Positions 16,202 to 26,187 of a stretch of DNA of 64,000 nt are shown piece after piece (position 1 is the stretch's first letter; each line of letters starts with the position of its first letter). Where the stretch lies: contig NC_014931.1 of assembly GCF_000184745.1 (NCBI RefSeq), forward strand, positions 4,402,001 to 4,466,000, read 5' to 3'. Both the position numbers and the translations under genes were made by a program. This DNA is from Variovorax paradoxus EPS. Its GTDB lineage: Bacteria > Pseudomonadota > Gammaproteobacteria > Burkholderiales > Burkholderiaceae_C. The notes beneath the pieces are model-generated. The model was not told the origin of the DNA, did not search any database, and saw only the letters and a program-made list of their open reading frames with translations.

Positions 16202-18496
16202 CTACTTGGGCGCCCGCATCAGCCGCAGCCCGTTCGCCACCACCAGAAGGCTCGCGCCCATGTCCGCGAACACCGCCATCCACATCGTCGCGCTGCCGAA
16301 CACCGCGAGCACGAAGAAGATGCCCTTGATGCCGAGTGCCAGCGTGATGTTCTGCCACAGCACCGCGTGCGCGCGGCGCGAGAGGCGGATGGTCTCGGGA
16401 ATGCGGCGCAGGTCGTCGTTCATGATGACCACGTCGGCCGCTTCCATCGCGGTGTCGGTGCCCGCGCCGCCCATGGCGAAACCGATGTCGGCCTGCGCGA
16501 GCGCCGGCGCGTCGTTGATGCCGTCGCCGGTCATCGCCACCGCGCCGTAGCGTTCCTGCATCGCCTTGATGGCGCCGAGCTTCTCTTCGGGCAGCAGGTT
16601 GCCGCGCACGTCCTCGATGCCGGCGTGGCCACCGATGGTCCTGGCCGTGGCGGCGTTGTCGCCGGTGAGCATCACGGGCACGACGCCGAGGGCGCGCAGT
16701 TCGGCCACCGCGGCTTGCGACGATTCCTTGATCGTGTCGGCGACAGCGAACAGCGCGAGCACGGCCCGACTCGATGCAAGCAGGGTCACGGTGCGGCCCG
16801 CCTCCTCATGGCGCTTGAGTTCGGCTTCGAGTGCCGGAGTGCACAAGCCCTTCTCTTCGATCAGCCGATGGTTGCCGAGCATGTAGCTCTGGCCCGAAAG
16901 CACGGCCTGCACGCCGCGACCCGGCAACGCGGTGAAGTCGCCGACTTCTTCGCGCTCGCCCTTCAGGCCCTCGGCGATGGCCTTCGACACGGGATGGTCC
17001 GAGCGGCCCGCGATGCTCGCGGCGATCGCGAACACCGCCGCTTCATTGCTGCCCGATGCATCGAGCAGGCTGGACTCGACCAGCTTCGGCTTGCCTTCGG
17101 TGATGGTGCCCGTCTTGTCGAGCGCCACGGCCTTCAGCTTGCGTGCCTCTTCGAGGTACGTGCCGCCCTTGATGAGGATGCCGCGCCGCGCGGCCGATGC
17201 GAGCGCGCTCACGACCGTGACGGGCGTCGAGATCACCAGCGCACACGGGCAGGCGATGACAAGCAGCACCAGCGCCTTGTAGATGGCCTGCAGCCAGGTC
17301 CAGTCCATGAAGAGCGGCGTGAACAGCGCGATCGCCAACGCCAGCACGAAGACCGCGGGCGTGTAGATGGCAGCGAAACGGTCGACGAAACGCTGCGTGG
17401 GCGCGCGCGTGCCCTGCGCCTCTTCGACCGCGTGGATGATGCGCGCGAGCGTGGTGTTGGCCGCCACCGCCGTGACACGGAATTCCAGCGCGGCGGTCTG
17501 GTTGATGGTGCCCGCGAAGACCGGGTCGCCCACGGTCTTGTCGACCGGGATGCTCTCGCCCGTGACCGGCGCCTGGTCGATGGCGCTCAGGCCCGCGGTC
17601 ACCACGCCATCGAGCGGCACGCGCTCGCCGGGGCGAATGCGTGCGACGGCATCGAGCGCCACGGCGTCGGCCCTCATGGTCTGCCAACTGCCATCGGGTT
17701 GCTTGACTTCAGCCTGCTCAGGCGCGAGCGCGAGCAGGCTCTGGATCGCGTTGCGGGCGCGGTCGACGGCGCGGGCTTCGATCAGCTCGGCAATCGCATA
17801 GAGCGCCATCACCATCGCCGCCTCGGGCCACTGGCCGATGACGAAGGCGCCAGTCACGGCAACGGCCATCAGCGCGTTGATGTTGAGACGCCCGCGCACC
17901 AGCGCGCCGAAGCCCTTCTTGTAGGTGTCGAGGCCGGCCAGGCCAATGGCCGCGAGCGCGAGCACCATCTCGGCGGCCATGAAGCCCTTGCCGTCGAGGG
18001 CCAGGAAGGAGATCGATTCGGCCGCGATGGCCAGCACCAGTGCGGCGACGAGGCGCGCGAGGCCGGCGCTCATTCCCGCGATGCGTGCAGGGGCGGCCGG
18101 GGCAGCCGTGTCGCCGACAGGCTCGGGCTTGAAGCCGGCCTTGCGGATCGCATCGAGCGCCTGGGGCAGCGCGCCATCGTCGGCCGTGATGGCCATCGTG
18201 CGCTCGCCGAGGCGAAAGCGCAGGCCCTGGATGCCGGCCACCGGTTCGAGGGCGCGGCGGATTTCGGATTCCTCGACCGCGCAGTCCATCGTGGGAATGC
18301 GAAAGAGCAAGGCGCCCTTGGGAATGTCGGTGGTGTCCACCGCGGGTGACGAACCGCAGACCGGGTTGCCGCAGCAGGCCGTTTCGGCATGGGCATGAGC
18401 GTGGGTGTGCGCAGGTCCGTGCGAGTGATCGTCACCATGGTCGTGGTCGTGAGGCAGAGCCGGCGTCACGGGCTTCAGGGCGTTCTGGTTCGGCAT
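16202..18496 (-). CDS. cadA: Cd/Pb/Zn-exporting P1B-type ATPase (CadA/ZntA/PbrA-like)
   Basis: A 764-residue heavy-metal ATPase. The N-terminus is His-rich (HDHDHGDDHSHGPAHTHAHA) followed by CCGNPVC and a metal-binding domain with MDCAVEE, the DCxxE form seen in Zn/Cd/Pb pumps. Core motifs are the translocation site CPC (VIACPCALVIST), phosphorylation site DKTGT, SDHPVSKAI, MLTGDN and GDGINDAPALAQADIG. It exports divalent soft metals from the cytoplasm. It is divergent from a CadR/PbrR regulator with a MerR-type promoter between them. The preferred ATG (18494-18496) lies almost at the predicted transcription start. Confidence 0.92.
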   Translation of the reverse strand: MPNQNALKPVTPALPHDHDHGDDHSHGPAHTHAHAHAETACCGNPVCGSSPAVDTTDIPKGALLFRIPTMDCAVEESEIRRALEPVAGIQGLRFRLGERTMAITADDGALPQALDAIRKAGFKPEPVGDTAAPAAPARIAGMSAGLARLVAALVLAIAAESISFLALDGKGFMAAEMVLALAAIGLAGLDTYKKGFGALVRGRLNINALMAVAVTGAFVIGQWPEAAMVMALYAIAELIEARAVDRARNAIQSLLALAPEQAEVKQPDGSWQTMRADAVALDAVARIRPGERVPLDGVVTAGLSAIDQAPVTGESIPVDKTVGDPVFAGTINQTAALEFRVTAVAANTTLARIIHAVEEAQGTRAPTQRFVDRFAAIYTPAVFVLALAIALFTPLFMDWTWLQAIYKALVLLVIACPCALVISTPVTVVSALASAARRGILIKGGTYLEEARKLKAVALDKTGTITEGKPKLVESSLLDASGSNEAAVFAIAASIAGRSDHPVSKAIAEGLKGEREEVGDFTALPGRGVQAVLSGQSYMLGNHRLIEEKGLCTPALEAELKRHEEAGRTVTLLASSRAVLALFAVADTIKESSQAAVAELRALGVVPVMLTGDNAATARTIGGHAGIEDVRGNLLPEEKLGAIKAMQERYGAVAMTGDGINDAPALAQADIGFAMGGAGTDTAMEAADVVIMNDDLRRIPETIRLSRRAHAVLWQNITLALGIKGIFFVLAVFGSATMWMAVFADMGASLLVVANGLRLMRAPK

Positions 18497-18503
18497 GAAA
18501 GCA

Positions 18504-18534
18504 ATTGGAAACCCTGAAGCAGGTGTAGAGTCAA
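18504..18534 (-). promoter_or_regulatory. MerR-type promoter/operator for cadA (PbrR/CadR box)
   Basis: Read leftward, -35 TTGACT (18529-18534) and -10 TCCAAT (18504-18509) are separated by 19 bases, the overlong spacer typical of MerR-family promoters. The spacer holds ACTCT ... AGGGT ends at 18511-18531, the same outline and 21-bp length as known PbrR/CadR operators. The regulator would bind here and untwist the DNA on metal binding. Confidence 0.75.
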
Positions 18535-18566
18535 ACGCTGAATTCCACTTCTGGATTTGCCGCATC

Positions 18567-19040
18567 ATGAAAATCGGTGAACTCGCCAAGGCCGCGAACA
18601 CGCCGGTCGAAACCATCCGGTATTACGAGCGCGAGCAGTTGCTGCCCGAGCCCGCGCGCACCGACGGCAACTACCGCATCTACGACGACGAACACGCCCA
18701 GCGCCTGGGCTTCATCCGGCGCTGCCGCTCGCTGGACATGACGCTCGACGAGATCCGCAGCCTGCTGAAATTCCGCGATGCGCCGCAGGACGACTGCGGC
18801 GAGGTCAACCAGCTGCTGGACGACCACATCGGCCACGTCGCCGCTCGCATCGCGGAACTGAAGACCCTCGAAAAGCAATTGAAGGCGCTGCGCCTGCAAT
18901 GCTGCGGGCCAGAGTCCGCGAATGCCTGCGGCATCCTGCAGGAACTGGACACCGCCGCGCTCGCGCCGGAGACCTTCGGGCAGCACGCGGGGCATGTGCA
19001 TGGGTCGCTGCACAACACGTCGGGGAAGCGGTCGGGTTGA
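18567..19040 (+). CDS. cadR: MerR-family Cd(II)/Pb(II)-responsive regulator (CadR/PbrR-like)
   Basis: A 157-residue MerR protein starting MKIGELAKAANTPVETIRYY. It has the winged-helix head, a dimerisation helix and metal-site cysteines Cys77 (DDCGEV), Cys112/113 (LQCCGPES) and Cys121 (NACGIL), matching the Cys77/Cys112/Cys119-type layout of CadR and PbrR. A short His-containing tail (FGQHAGHVHGSLH) resembles the CadR C-terminus. It is divergent from the P-type ATPase it should activate. An upstream in-frame ATG at 18495 overlaps the operator and is not preferred. Confidence 0.9.
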   Translation: MKIGELAKAANTPVETIRYYEREQLLPEPARTDGNYRIYDDEHAQRLGFIRRCRSLDMTLDEIRSLLKFRDAPQDDCGEVNQLLDDHIGHVAARIAELKTLEKQLKALRLQCCGPESANACGILQELDTAALAPETFGQHAGHVHGSLHNTSGKRSG

Positions 19041-19115
19041 GGGAGGAGTAAGTCCAGGGCGCTGCTTCGGACATTGCCCCGGTGCTCAAGAGCGGCAGGT
19101 CACAAGGCGCTCCGC

Positions 19116-19985
19116 CTACGCCGCAGCAACGGCCTCCTTGATGAAGTCGGCGTAGTTGCGCAGGGGACGCCCGAGCATGGCCTGCAGGCGATCCACCGCG
19201 CCGTCCGCGCCGTGCATGCCGAACTTCTGGATCCCGGCCATCATCAGGCGCATGTCGTAGGCAAGACAGGACGGTCCCGACGAGGCCATCTGCGCTTCGA
19301 AGGCCGCCACGTCGTCGCCGCCGTAAGTCACGTCGCGACCGAGCGCCGCGCTCCACAGCTTGGCCACCGATTCGCCGGTCAACCGCTCGGGCCCGACCAG
19401 TTCCAGCGTCACGCGTGGCAACGGTGCGGGCGCGCGATCGCGGCGCAGCAGTTCGGCGACGGCAACGTCCGCGATGTCTCGCGCATCGATCATCGCGACG
19501 CCCGACGAGCCGATCGGCATCGGGTAGACGCCGTAGCCCTGGATCACCTGCTGGACCATGCGATCGTTCTGCATGAAGTAGGCCGGCCGAAGGATGGTCG
19601 CGGGGATGTCGAGGCTCTCGATCATTCGCTCGACCGTGTGCTTGCCGGTGAAGTGCGGCACGTCGGTGAACTTGTCCGCATGGATGACCGACAGGTAGAC
19701 GATGCGCTCGATGCCGGCCTCGCGCGCCAGGCTCAGCGCAACGAGGGCCTGGGTCACTTCATCGGGCGTGACGGCGTTCAGCAGGAACAGCGTGCGCACC
19801 GACGACAGTGCCGCGCGCATCGAAGGCACGTCGGTCAGGTCGCCGACGACCTCCTTGACGCCGGCCGGGAAGCTCTGCTTTCCGGATGTGCGAACGAAGG
19901 CGCTGACTTCGGCGCCGGCAGCAGCCAAGCCTTGGACGACCAGGGAACCGATGGTGCCGGTGGCACCGGTGACAAGAATGCTCAT
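19116..19985 (-). CDS. NmrA-like NAD(P)-binding SDR-family protein
   Basis: A 289-residue atypical short-chain dehydrogenase starting MSILVTGATGTIGSLVVQGL, with the nucleotide-binding motif GATGTIG (G-x-x-G-x-x-G) at residues 7-13 and NmrA-type TILRPAYFMQN. The catalytic YxxxK is not evident, as expected for NmrA-like members that act as redox sensors or reductases of unclear substrate. It follows the quinone-oxidoreductase gene by 70 bases on the same strand. The pair is divergent from a LysR regulator, probably their activator or repressor. Confidence 0.83.
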   Translation of the reverse strand: MSILVTGATGTIGSLVVQGLAAAGAEVSAFVRTSGKQSFPAGVKEVVGDLTDVPSMRAALSSVRTLFLLNAVTPDEVTQALVALSLAREAGIERIVYLSVIHADKFTDVPHFTGKHTVERMIESLDIPATILRPAYFMQNDRMVQQVIQGYGVYPMPIGSSGVAMIDARDIADVAVAELLRRDRAPAPLPRVTLELVGPERLTGESVAKLWSAALGRDVTYGGDDVAAFEAQMASSGPSCLAYDMRLMMAGIQKFGMHGADGAVDRLQAMLGRPLRNYADFIKEAVAAA

Positions 19986-20055
19986 AGAAAAATCTCCAGG
20001 TGGTTGAAGGAAAACGGGTTGAGGGGAAAACAGGGAATGGAGGTCACTCGGTCGA

Positions 20056-21006
20056 TCAGCGCGAGAAGTCCGCAACGACCTTGCCGATGCGCGGGTCGGT
20101 GCGATTGCGTTCGATGGCCGCGGGGATGTGGTCGAAGCCCACGACTTCGTCGAGCTTCGAGATCAGGGCGCCTTGGGCGATCTCCGCCGCCAGCCGCTCC
20201 AGGAGCGCGGTGTCCGGCTTGTTCATGAACCACAGCCCGCGGCGGCCGGCGGGCGTGCGGGCCAGGATGTCTGGCGATGACGTGCCGACGATCGCGCCGT
20301 CCTTCTTCAGCACCTGCCACGAGCGGTCGAGCACTTCGCCGCCGACGTAGTCGAGCACCAGGTCGATGTCTTGCGCAATCGATTCGAAGCGTTCGGTGCG
20401 GTAGTCGATGACGTGGTCCGCGCCCAGGCTGCGAACGTATTCGACGTGCGCGGTCGAGGCCGTTGCAAACACTTCGGCGCCCGCCTGCTTGGCGTACTGC
20501 ACGGCATAGCCGCCCAACCCGCCCGCCGCGCCGTGGATCAGGATTCGCTGGCCTGCGGCAATCGGACCTGCGTGGTGCAGGCTTTGCCAGGCTGCCACCG
20601 CCGCAACAGGGATGGCGGCCGCGTGCACATCGTCCAGGCCCTGCGGCGTGCGCACGAGCTTCGCTTCGTCGACCACCACAAACTCGGCATAGGCGCCCAG
20701 GCCGCCGAGCGGCCCCATGACGCGATCGCCGATGCGAAAACGCGAGGCGCCGGGGCCGAGCGCTTCGATGACACCCGCCAGCTCGATGCCCAGCACGGCG
20801 GGCAGTTGCAGCGGGAACGCGTCCCGGACGAAGCCTTCGCGAATCTTCCAGTCGATGCCGTTCACGCCGGCAGCCCGGACGCGGACCAGGACCTGGCCCT
20901 GCCCGGCCGTGGGCCTTGCGATGTCGGCGATCTCGGCGGCGGCAGCGCCGCCGTAGGCCCGGATCAGCACAGCGCGTTGCGTGTCGTTGTTGAGGGTGGT
21001 GGTCAT
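20056..21006 (-). CDS. NADP-dependent zinc-type alcohol dehydrogenase / quinone oxidoreductase
   Basis: A 316-residue medium-chain dehydrogenase/reductase. It has a GroES-like N-terminal part (VRVRAAGVNGIDWKIREG) and a Rossmann domain with ILIHGAAGGLGGYAVQYAKQ, the quinone-reductase signature. The structural and catalytic zinc cysteines of true alcohol dehydrogenases are missing, so zinc-free NADPH:quinone or enone reduction is more likely. It is first in the leftward pair and divergent from the LysR gene at 21109. The stop is at 20056. Confidence 0.87.
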   Translation of the reverse strand: MTTTLNNDTQRAVLIRAYGGAAAAEIADIARPTAGQGQVLVRVRAAGVNGIDWKIREGFVRDAFPLQLPAVLGIELAGVIEALGPGASRFRIGDRVMGPLGGLGAYAEFVVVDEAKLVRTPQGLDDVHAAAIPVAAVAAWQSLHHAGPIAAGQRILIHGAAGGLGGYAVQYAKQAGAEVFATASTAHVEYVRSLGADHVIDYRTERFESIAQDIDLVLDYVGGEVLDRSWQVLKKDGAIVGTSSPDILARTPAGRRGLWFMNKPDTALLERLAAEIAQGALISKLDEVVGFDHIPAAIERNRTDPRIGKVVADFSR

Positions 21007-21108
21007 TTCAGTTTCTCCAGTTGAGTTGCGATGGGGAGAAGATAGGCCGTTGCATTGCTAAAACGAAGACACGAAAATGAAGACACATCGTTTCAAATCC
21101 GGAACACC

Positions 21109-21984
21109 ATGGACCTGAATGCATTGAGCGACTTCGCGCTTGTCGCCATGAACGGCGGGCTCGGCAAAGCAAGCCGCGCAAGCGGCAGATCGAAGGCGAC
21201 GCTGTCCCGGCGCATCGCCGACCTGGAAGAGCAACTCGGCGTGCGGCTCATCGAGCGCAGCGCCCGCGGGCTCAAGCTCACGGAGGCCGGGCAGATGCTG
21301 ATGGACCGCACCGAAGGGCCGATGCACGAAGTGGCCGACGCCATGACGTCCGCGCGCGAGGGCTTGTCGGTGCCGCGCGGGCGCTTGCGTGTCGCTTCGC
21401 CGGTGCTGTTTTCGCAGCTCACGATGGGCCGCATCTCCGCTGAGTTCTGCACGGCCTACCCCGAGGTCAGCTGCGAGGTGGTGGCGGACGATCGGCTGGT
21501 CGATCTCGTCGAGGAGCAGTTCGATGCCGCGATCCGGATCAATCCAGCGCCGGACAGCAGCCTCGTGGGCCGGTGCTTCGCAAAGGACCGGCTGGTGGTC
21601 GTGGCCGCGCCCTCGGTACCCATGCCGAAGCCGGGCAAGGTCAGCCCGGTCCCCGGCATCGTTTCAACGAACTTTCAAGACGGGAACTGGACGCTCGACG
21701 ACGGACGCCTGGTCCTGGAGCCAATCCCGCGGCTGAGACTTTCCTCGTTCCTGATGATTCGCGACGCTGCCATCGCCGGTGCCGGCGCTGCCCTGATACC
21801 GCAGTCCATCGCGTGGAACCAGTTGACGCGCGGAGAACTGGTTCAGTGGGGCATGGTTTCAGGCGTGGAGGTCGCGCTCTGGGTCCTGCATACATCGAGG
21901 CGACTGCCCGCGCCGAAGGTACGGGCGTTCGTCGACTTCATGTGCGCGCAGTATCCGCAGGGGTCGCTCGTGCTGAACGGCTAG
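21109..21984 (+). CDS. LysR-family transcriptional regulator
   Basis: A 291-residue regulator starting MDLNALSDFALVAMNGGLGK, with the LysR helix-turn-helix (GKASRASGRSKATLSRRIAD LEEQLG) and an effector domain (GRLRVASPVLFSQLTMGRIS ... EVVADDRLVDLVEEQFDAAI). The sequence belongs to the DNA-binding/periplasmic-fold LTTR group. It is divergent from the oxidoreductase pair. Before its start, AACGAAGACACG and AATGAAGACACA form near-direct repeats at about 21062-21088, a possible binding site. The frame is open from 21055, but homology begins at the ATG at 21109. Confidence 0.88.
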   Translation: MDLNALSDFALVAMNGGLGKASRASGRSKATLSRRIADLEEQLGVRLIERSARGLKLTEAGQMLMDRTEGPMHEVADAMTSAREGLSVPRGRLRVASPVLFSQLTMGRISAEFCTAYPEVSCEVVADDRLVDLVEEQFDAAIRINPAPDSSLVGRCFAKDRLVVVAAPSVPMPKPGKVSPVPGIVSTNFQDGNWTLDDGRLVLEPIPRLRLSSFLMIRDAAIAGAGAALIPQSIAWNQLTRGELVQWGMVSGVEVALWVLHTSRRLPAPKVRAFVDFMCAQYPQGSLVLNG

Positions 21985-22039
21985 AAGACGGCAGGTTGCA
22001 CTGGCTCGTCCTTCGCCCGTGTGCGTTGTCGAACGGGGA

Positions 22040-23290
22040 CTACCTCGCCACTCCCCGCCCCTTGCCACCCGCATTCGCATGCCGCGGAATCCAATATCCC
22101 AGCATCCCCGCCGCAGCAAAGGCGATCAGCCCGGTCACCGCGATCCCCGCCGCAAGCGACAAGCCACCCGCCAACAGAGACAGCAGTGCCGGCCCGCACG
22201 AAGACCCGATGTCGGACATCAAACGCCAGATGCCCAGGAAGTGCGCGCGCCCGTGGCGCGGCGAGTGGTCGGCGCCCAAGGTCATGATCATTCCGGAGCC
22301 GATGCCGTTGCCGAACCCGATCGCGAGCGAAGCGATCAACAGCGTCGCGACGCCTGACGTGAGAGGCATCAGCAGCATCGCCAGTCCCATGATCAGCATC
22401 GACGGCACCGCGACCCAGCGCCTGCCTTTCCGATCCATCACCTTGCCGGCCGGATAGAACACCAGCATGTCGATGCCGCCCGCCAGGCCGTAGATCAGCG
22501 ACGCCACCGAGGGCGCGAGCATCAGGTGGTCGGCCCACAGCGGAATCACGGCCTGGCGCGAAGCGCGCACCGCGCTCACCAGCACCACGCCGATACCGAG
22601 CGTGAGGAACACACGGCGGTGATCGCGCAGCGTCGAGACGATGGAGGTCGAGGCCGGCGTGGCCTGACCGGCCGGGACCGGTGGCGCTTCCAGGTCAGGG
22701 ATGCGCGCGCCGATGGCGGCCGCCGCCATCACCGCCACGATGCCGACGACATAGGCCGCCCACAGCCCGAACGCGTGCACGGCCGCAGCCGCGAGAAAAG
22801 GTCCCGCGAACATGCCGATGCGCATGACGCCGCCCAGCGTCGACAACGCCCGTGCGCGGTATTCGATGGGCACCGCCTCGGTCATGTAGCTCTGGCGCGC
22901 GAGGTTGTAGACCGCCTGCGACATGCCCACCATGAAGCAGCCCGTGGCGAACAGGCCCAGGTGCGAGGTCAGCACGCACAGGAGCATGCCAAGGCCGCTC
23001 CACACGCCCGCCGCGACGATGGCCCAGCGCTCGCCCCATCGCATGGTGATCATCGAGGCGGGGATGTTGTTGAAGAGCGAGCCGATGCCGATCATCGCGA
23101 TCACCAGCGCGGCCATGGGCACGGAAGCACCCAGGTCGCGCGCCGTCAGCGGCACGATCGGCAGGATGGCGCCCTCGCCCAAGCCGAACAAAAGCGAGGG
23201 GGCAAAAGCCGGTATGGCGATGCGCCACAGGGAGAACGGGGGCGTGGAGGGAGAAGACGTGGAAGTCGAAGCGGCGGGCGGGGATGACAT
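22040..23290 (-). CDS. Major facilitator superfamily transporter
   Basis: A 416-residue carrier with about 12 hydrophobic segments. It has MFS hallmarks such as LFGLGEGAILPIVPLTARDL near helix 1 and the basic loop WADHLMLAPSVASLIYGLAG to VMDRKGRRWVAVPS (motif A-like) between helices 8 and 9. A short Ser/Pro-rich N-tail precedes the first helix. The substrate is unknown; drug or sugar efflux are options for this subgroup. It converges on the LysR gene and is not obviously in an operon. Confidence 0.85.
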   Translation of the reverse strand: MSSPPAASTSTSSPSTPPFSLWRIAIPAFAPSLLFGLGEGAILPIVPLTARDLGASVPMAALVIAMIGIGSLFNNIPASMITMRWGERWAIVAAGVWSGLGMLLCVLTSHLGLFATGCFMVGMSQAVYNLARQSYMTEAVPIEYRARALSTLGGVMRIGMFAGPFLAAAAVHAFGLWAAYVVGIVAVMAAAAIGARIPDLEAPPVPAGQATPASTSIVSTLRDHRRVFLTLGIGVVLVSAVRASRQAVIPLWADHLMLAPSVASLIYGLAGGIDMLVFYPAGKVMDRKGRRWVAVPSMLIMGLAMLLMPLTSGVATLLIASLAIGFGNGIGSGMIMTLGADHSPRHGRAHFLGIWRLMSDIGSSCGPALLSLLAGGLSLAAGIAVTGLIAFAAAGMLGYWIPRHANAGGKGRGVAR

Positions 23291-23412
23291 GGGAGAGGGC
23301 TCGGTTTCTTGCCACCGCGCGCCGGGTGGTCAAAGCAAAAGCGCCGCGATTGTCTCGCCGATGCCTGATGTCTGCAGGCGCTCGGGAACTCGGCGATCGT
23401 CCGAGAGGCGCG

Positions 23413-24183
23413 CTACTTCCCCACCAACTGCGTCAGCTTCTCCGCCTCGAAGCACTCACCCCGCGCCGCATCGCCGGGCACGCAGTCCTTGCTGCCCGGC
23501 TGCGCCGAGAGCTTCTCGATCGCCTGCCACAGCAGCGCGATCTGGTGCTCCTGGCCCGAGGCGTTGTCGATCAGCCCGCGCATGGCCTGGCTCAGCGGAT
23601 CGTCTTCCTGCGTGATGCCGTAGGCGGAAAACTTCTGCGACTCGGACACGTCGGCGCTCTCGCCCGCCTTCGACGGAATGATGCGTGCGGGAATGCCCAC
23701 CGCCGTCGCCCCGGCCGGCACCGGCTTGATGACCACCGCGTTGCTGCCGATCTTGGCGCCATCGCCGACGACGAAGCCGCCCAGCACCTTGGCGCCCGCG
23801 CTCACGACCACGTTCTTTCCCAGCGTCGGATGGCGCTTGGTGCCCTTGTAGAGCGAGGTGCCGCCCAGCGTCACGCCCTGGTAGATGGTGCAGCCGTCGC
23901 CGATCTCGGCGGTCTCGCCGACCACCACGCCCATGGCATGGTCGAAGAACACGCGCTCGCCGATCTTGGCTGCGGGATGGATCTCGATGCCGGTCATCCA
24001 GCGCGCCCAGTGCGCGATGAAGCGGGCGGGCCACTTGAATCCGTGCGTCCAACAGGCATGCGCCCAGCGATGCAGCACCACGGCATGGAAGCCCGGGTAG
24101 ACCGTCATCACTTCCCAGGCGCTGCGGGCCGCCGGGTCGCGTTCGAGGATGCACCGGATGTCGGCGCGCAGTCGAGAGAACAT
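23413..24183 (-). CDS. cysE: Serine O-acetyltransferase
   Basis: A 256-residue CysE that makes O-acetylserine from serine and acetyl-CoA, the entry to cysteine synthesis. The short N-terminal form ([20 protein letters not shown]) lacks the longer helical domain of the E. coli enzyme. The left-handed beta-helix contains the catalytic region [19 protein letters not shown] and [20 protein letters not shown]. The C-terminal tail of about 70 residues ends in LVGK rather than the canonical Ile, so binding to CysK cannot be assumed. It is about 9 kb from the cysteine-attenuated cysS paralog. Confidence 0.92.
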   Translation of the reverse strand: MFSRLRADIRCILERDPAARSAWEVMTVYPGFHAVVLHRWAHACWTHGFKWPARFIAHWARWMTGIEIHPAAKIGERVFFDHAMGVVVGETAEIGDGCTIYQGVTLGGTSLYKGTKRHPTLGKNVVVSAGAKVLGGFVVGDGAKIGSNAVVIKPVPAGATAVGIPARIIPSKAGESADVSESQKFSAYGITQEDDPLSQAMRGLIDNASGQEHQIALLWQAIEKLSAQPGSKDCVPGDAARGECFEAEKLTQLVGK

Positions 24184-24261
24184 CGCTGCCCTTGTTGTCG
24201 TTATATCGATAGTGGGCGGGCAGTCTAAAGCCCGGTGTCTTCGCGTACTTTCGATGGGGTT

Positions 24262-25005
24262 TTAACTCGAAGAGCCGCCCTTTGGGCCTTTGGCGGTGTC
24301 AGTCATGGCCTTGGCGATGCCGCGAAGGATGTGGATTTCCTCGGGTGTCGGCTGGGCCCGGTTGAACAGCTGCTGCAGCCGCGGCATCAGCTTCTTCGGT
24401 GCGGCCGGGTCGAGAAAACCGATGTCCACCAGCGAGCGCTCCCAGTGATCGAGCATGCCCGCCACCGATTGCGCATCGGCCGCCTGCACGGGCGCCGTGG
24501 CATCGCGTACCTCGTAGCCGCCGAGCGCCAGCCGCCATTCATAGGCCACCACTTGGATGGCCGCGCCCAGGTTGAGCGAGCCGAATTTCGGGTCGGTGGG
24601 AATGCTCAGGGCGACGTTGCAGCGGTAGACGTCTTCATTGCGCATGCCGAAACGCTCGGAGCCGAACAGGAAGGCGACGTGCTGCGCATCGCCCTCTTTC
24701 GCCAGCGGCTCCAGGTGCTCCCGGGGCGTGCGCGTCGGCGGACCGAAGTCGCGCGGGATCATGGCCGTGGCGCACAGATGGGTCACGCCGTCGAGCGCTT
24801 CGTCGAGCGTCTCGACGATGCGGGCGTTGGTCAGCACGTCGAGCGCGCCGCTCGCGCGCTGGATGGTTTCTTCCCGCCGCAGCACGTTGGCCCAGCGCGG
24901 CGCCACCAGCACGAGGTCGTCGAAACCCATGGTTTTCATGGCGCGGGCGGCGGCGCCCACGTTGCCGGCGTGGCTGGTTTGGATCAGGATGAAACGGGTG
25001 CGCAT
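24262..25005 (-). CDS. trmJ: tRNA (Cm32/Um32) methyltransferase TrmJ-like
   Basis: A 247-residue SPOUT-class RNA methyltransferase that starts [20 protein letters not shown]. It has the trefoil-knot motifs: [14 protein letters not shown] near the start, [18 protein letters not shown] in the middle and [16 protein letters not shown] at the knot. TrmJ 2'-O-methylates position 32 of some tRNAs. The C-terminal helical extension fits TrmJ. An upstream in-frame ATG at 25089 would overlap the suhB promoter and adds unconserved residues. It is divergent from suhB. Confidence 0.88.
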   Translation of the reverse strand: MRTRFILIQTSHAGNVGAAARAMKTMGFDDLVLVAPRWANVLRREETIQRASGALDVLTNARIVETLDEALDGVTHLCATAMIPRDFGPPTRTPREHLEPLAKEGDAQHVAFLFGSERFGMRNEDVYRCNVALSIPTDPKFGSLNLGAAIQVVAYEWRLALGGYEVRDATAPVQAADAQSVAGMLDHWERSLVDIGFLDPAAPKKLMPRLQQLFNRAQPTPEEIHILRGIAKAMTDTAKGPKGGSSS

Positions 25006-25137
25006 GGGGGGTTTGGAGACACTAACGGGGCAGAGCCGGTAAAATGCCCGATTCTCGCCGCCCGCATCGCCGGGTCGCAGGGTCACCAAGAGCTCGCATT
25101 TTGGGGACCATTCCCACCGTTCTTCTCACAATCCAGA

Positions 25138-26187
25138 ATGTCGTCCCCCAACCTGCATCCCATGCTCAATGTGGCCGTCAAGGCCGCACGCGCCGCCGGC
25201 GCCATCATCAACCGCGCCGCCCTCGACGTCGAATCGGTCCGCGTCTCGCAAAAGCACGTCAACGACTTCGTCACCGAAGTCGATCACGCCAGCGAGAAGG
25301 TCATCATCGAAACGCTGCTTGGCGCATACCCGGGGCACGGCATCCTGGCCGAAGAATCGGGCACCGAACACGGTGCAAAAGACTCCGATTACGTCTGGAT
25401 CATCGATCCGCTCGACGGCACCACCAATTTCATTCACGGCTTCCCGGTCTACTGCGTGTCGATCGCGCTGTCGGTGCGCGGCAAGATCGAGCAGGCGGTC
25501 ATCTATGACCCGAGCCGCAACGACCTCTTCACCGCCACCAAGGGCCGCGGCGCCTACATGAACGACCGGCGCATCCGCGTCTCCAAGCGCACCAAGTTGA
25601 GCGAGTGCCTGGTGTCCACCGGCTTCCCATTCCGCTCGGGCGACAACTTCAAGCAGTACCTGGCCATCATGGCGGACATGATGCCCCGCATGGCCGGCCT
25701 GCGCCGCCCCGGCGCCGCCGCGCTGGACCTGGCCTACGTGGCCGCCGGCTTCACCGACGCCTTCTTCGAAACCGGTCTCAACCCCTGGGACGTGGCCGCG
25801 GGTTCGCTGCTGGTCACCGAGGCCGGCGGCCTGATCGGCAACTTCACGGGCGAGCCCGAATTCCTCGAGCAGCGCGAGTGCCTGGCCGGCGCGCCGCGCA
25901 TCTACGGCCAGATCGTGCCGCTGCTCGCCAAGTACTCGAAGTTCGCCAACGTGGACGACAAGCTGCGCGCCAGCGACCGCGTGCGCGCCGTCTCGGCCTC
26001 GACCAAGTCGAATGCCGACGACGCCTCAGTCGATCTCTACGCTCGCAGCACGGTGGCCGATTTCGCCGACGAATCCGCCGAGGGCGAAGCACCTGCCGTG
26101 GCCCCCAAGCCCGTGCAGCGCAAGCTCACGCGCATCCGCCGCGACGCCCCCACCAGCCCCTCCGAGGGCGACGCTCCCGCCAAGTGA
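25138..26187 (+). CDS. suhB: Inositol monophosphatase family protein (SuhB-like), long C-terminal tail
   Basis: A 349-residue Mg-dependent phosphatase. Metal-site motifs are EESG ([10 protein letters not shown]), [14 protein letters not shown] and [15 protein letters not shown]. The usual length is about 265 residues; here roughly 80 extra residues follow ([20 protein letters not shown], ending in a basic, Pro/Ala-rich tail). An ATG at 25162 ([13 protein letters not shown]) is an alternative start that matches the family better. It overlaps the next gene by one base (TGATG). In E. coli SuhB also acts with the rRNA antitermination complex. Confidence 0.9.
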   Translation: MSSPNLHPMLNVAVKAARAAGAIINRAALDVESVRVSQKHVNDFVTEVDHASEKVIIETLLGAYPGHGILAEESGTEHGAKDSDYVWIIDPLDGTTNFIHGFPVYCVSIALSVRGKIEQAVIYDPSRNDLFTATKGRGAYMNDRRIRVSKRTKLSECLVSTGFPFRSGDNFKQYLAIMADMMPRMAGLRRPGAAALDLAYVAAGFTDAFFETGLNPWDVAAGSLLVTEAGGLIGNFTGEPEFLEQRECLAGAPRIYGQIVPLLAKYSKFANVDDKLRASDRVRAVSASTKSNADDASVDLYARSTVADFADESAEGEAPAVAPKPVQRKLTRIRRDAPTSPSEGDAPAK

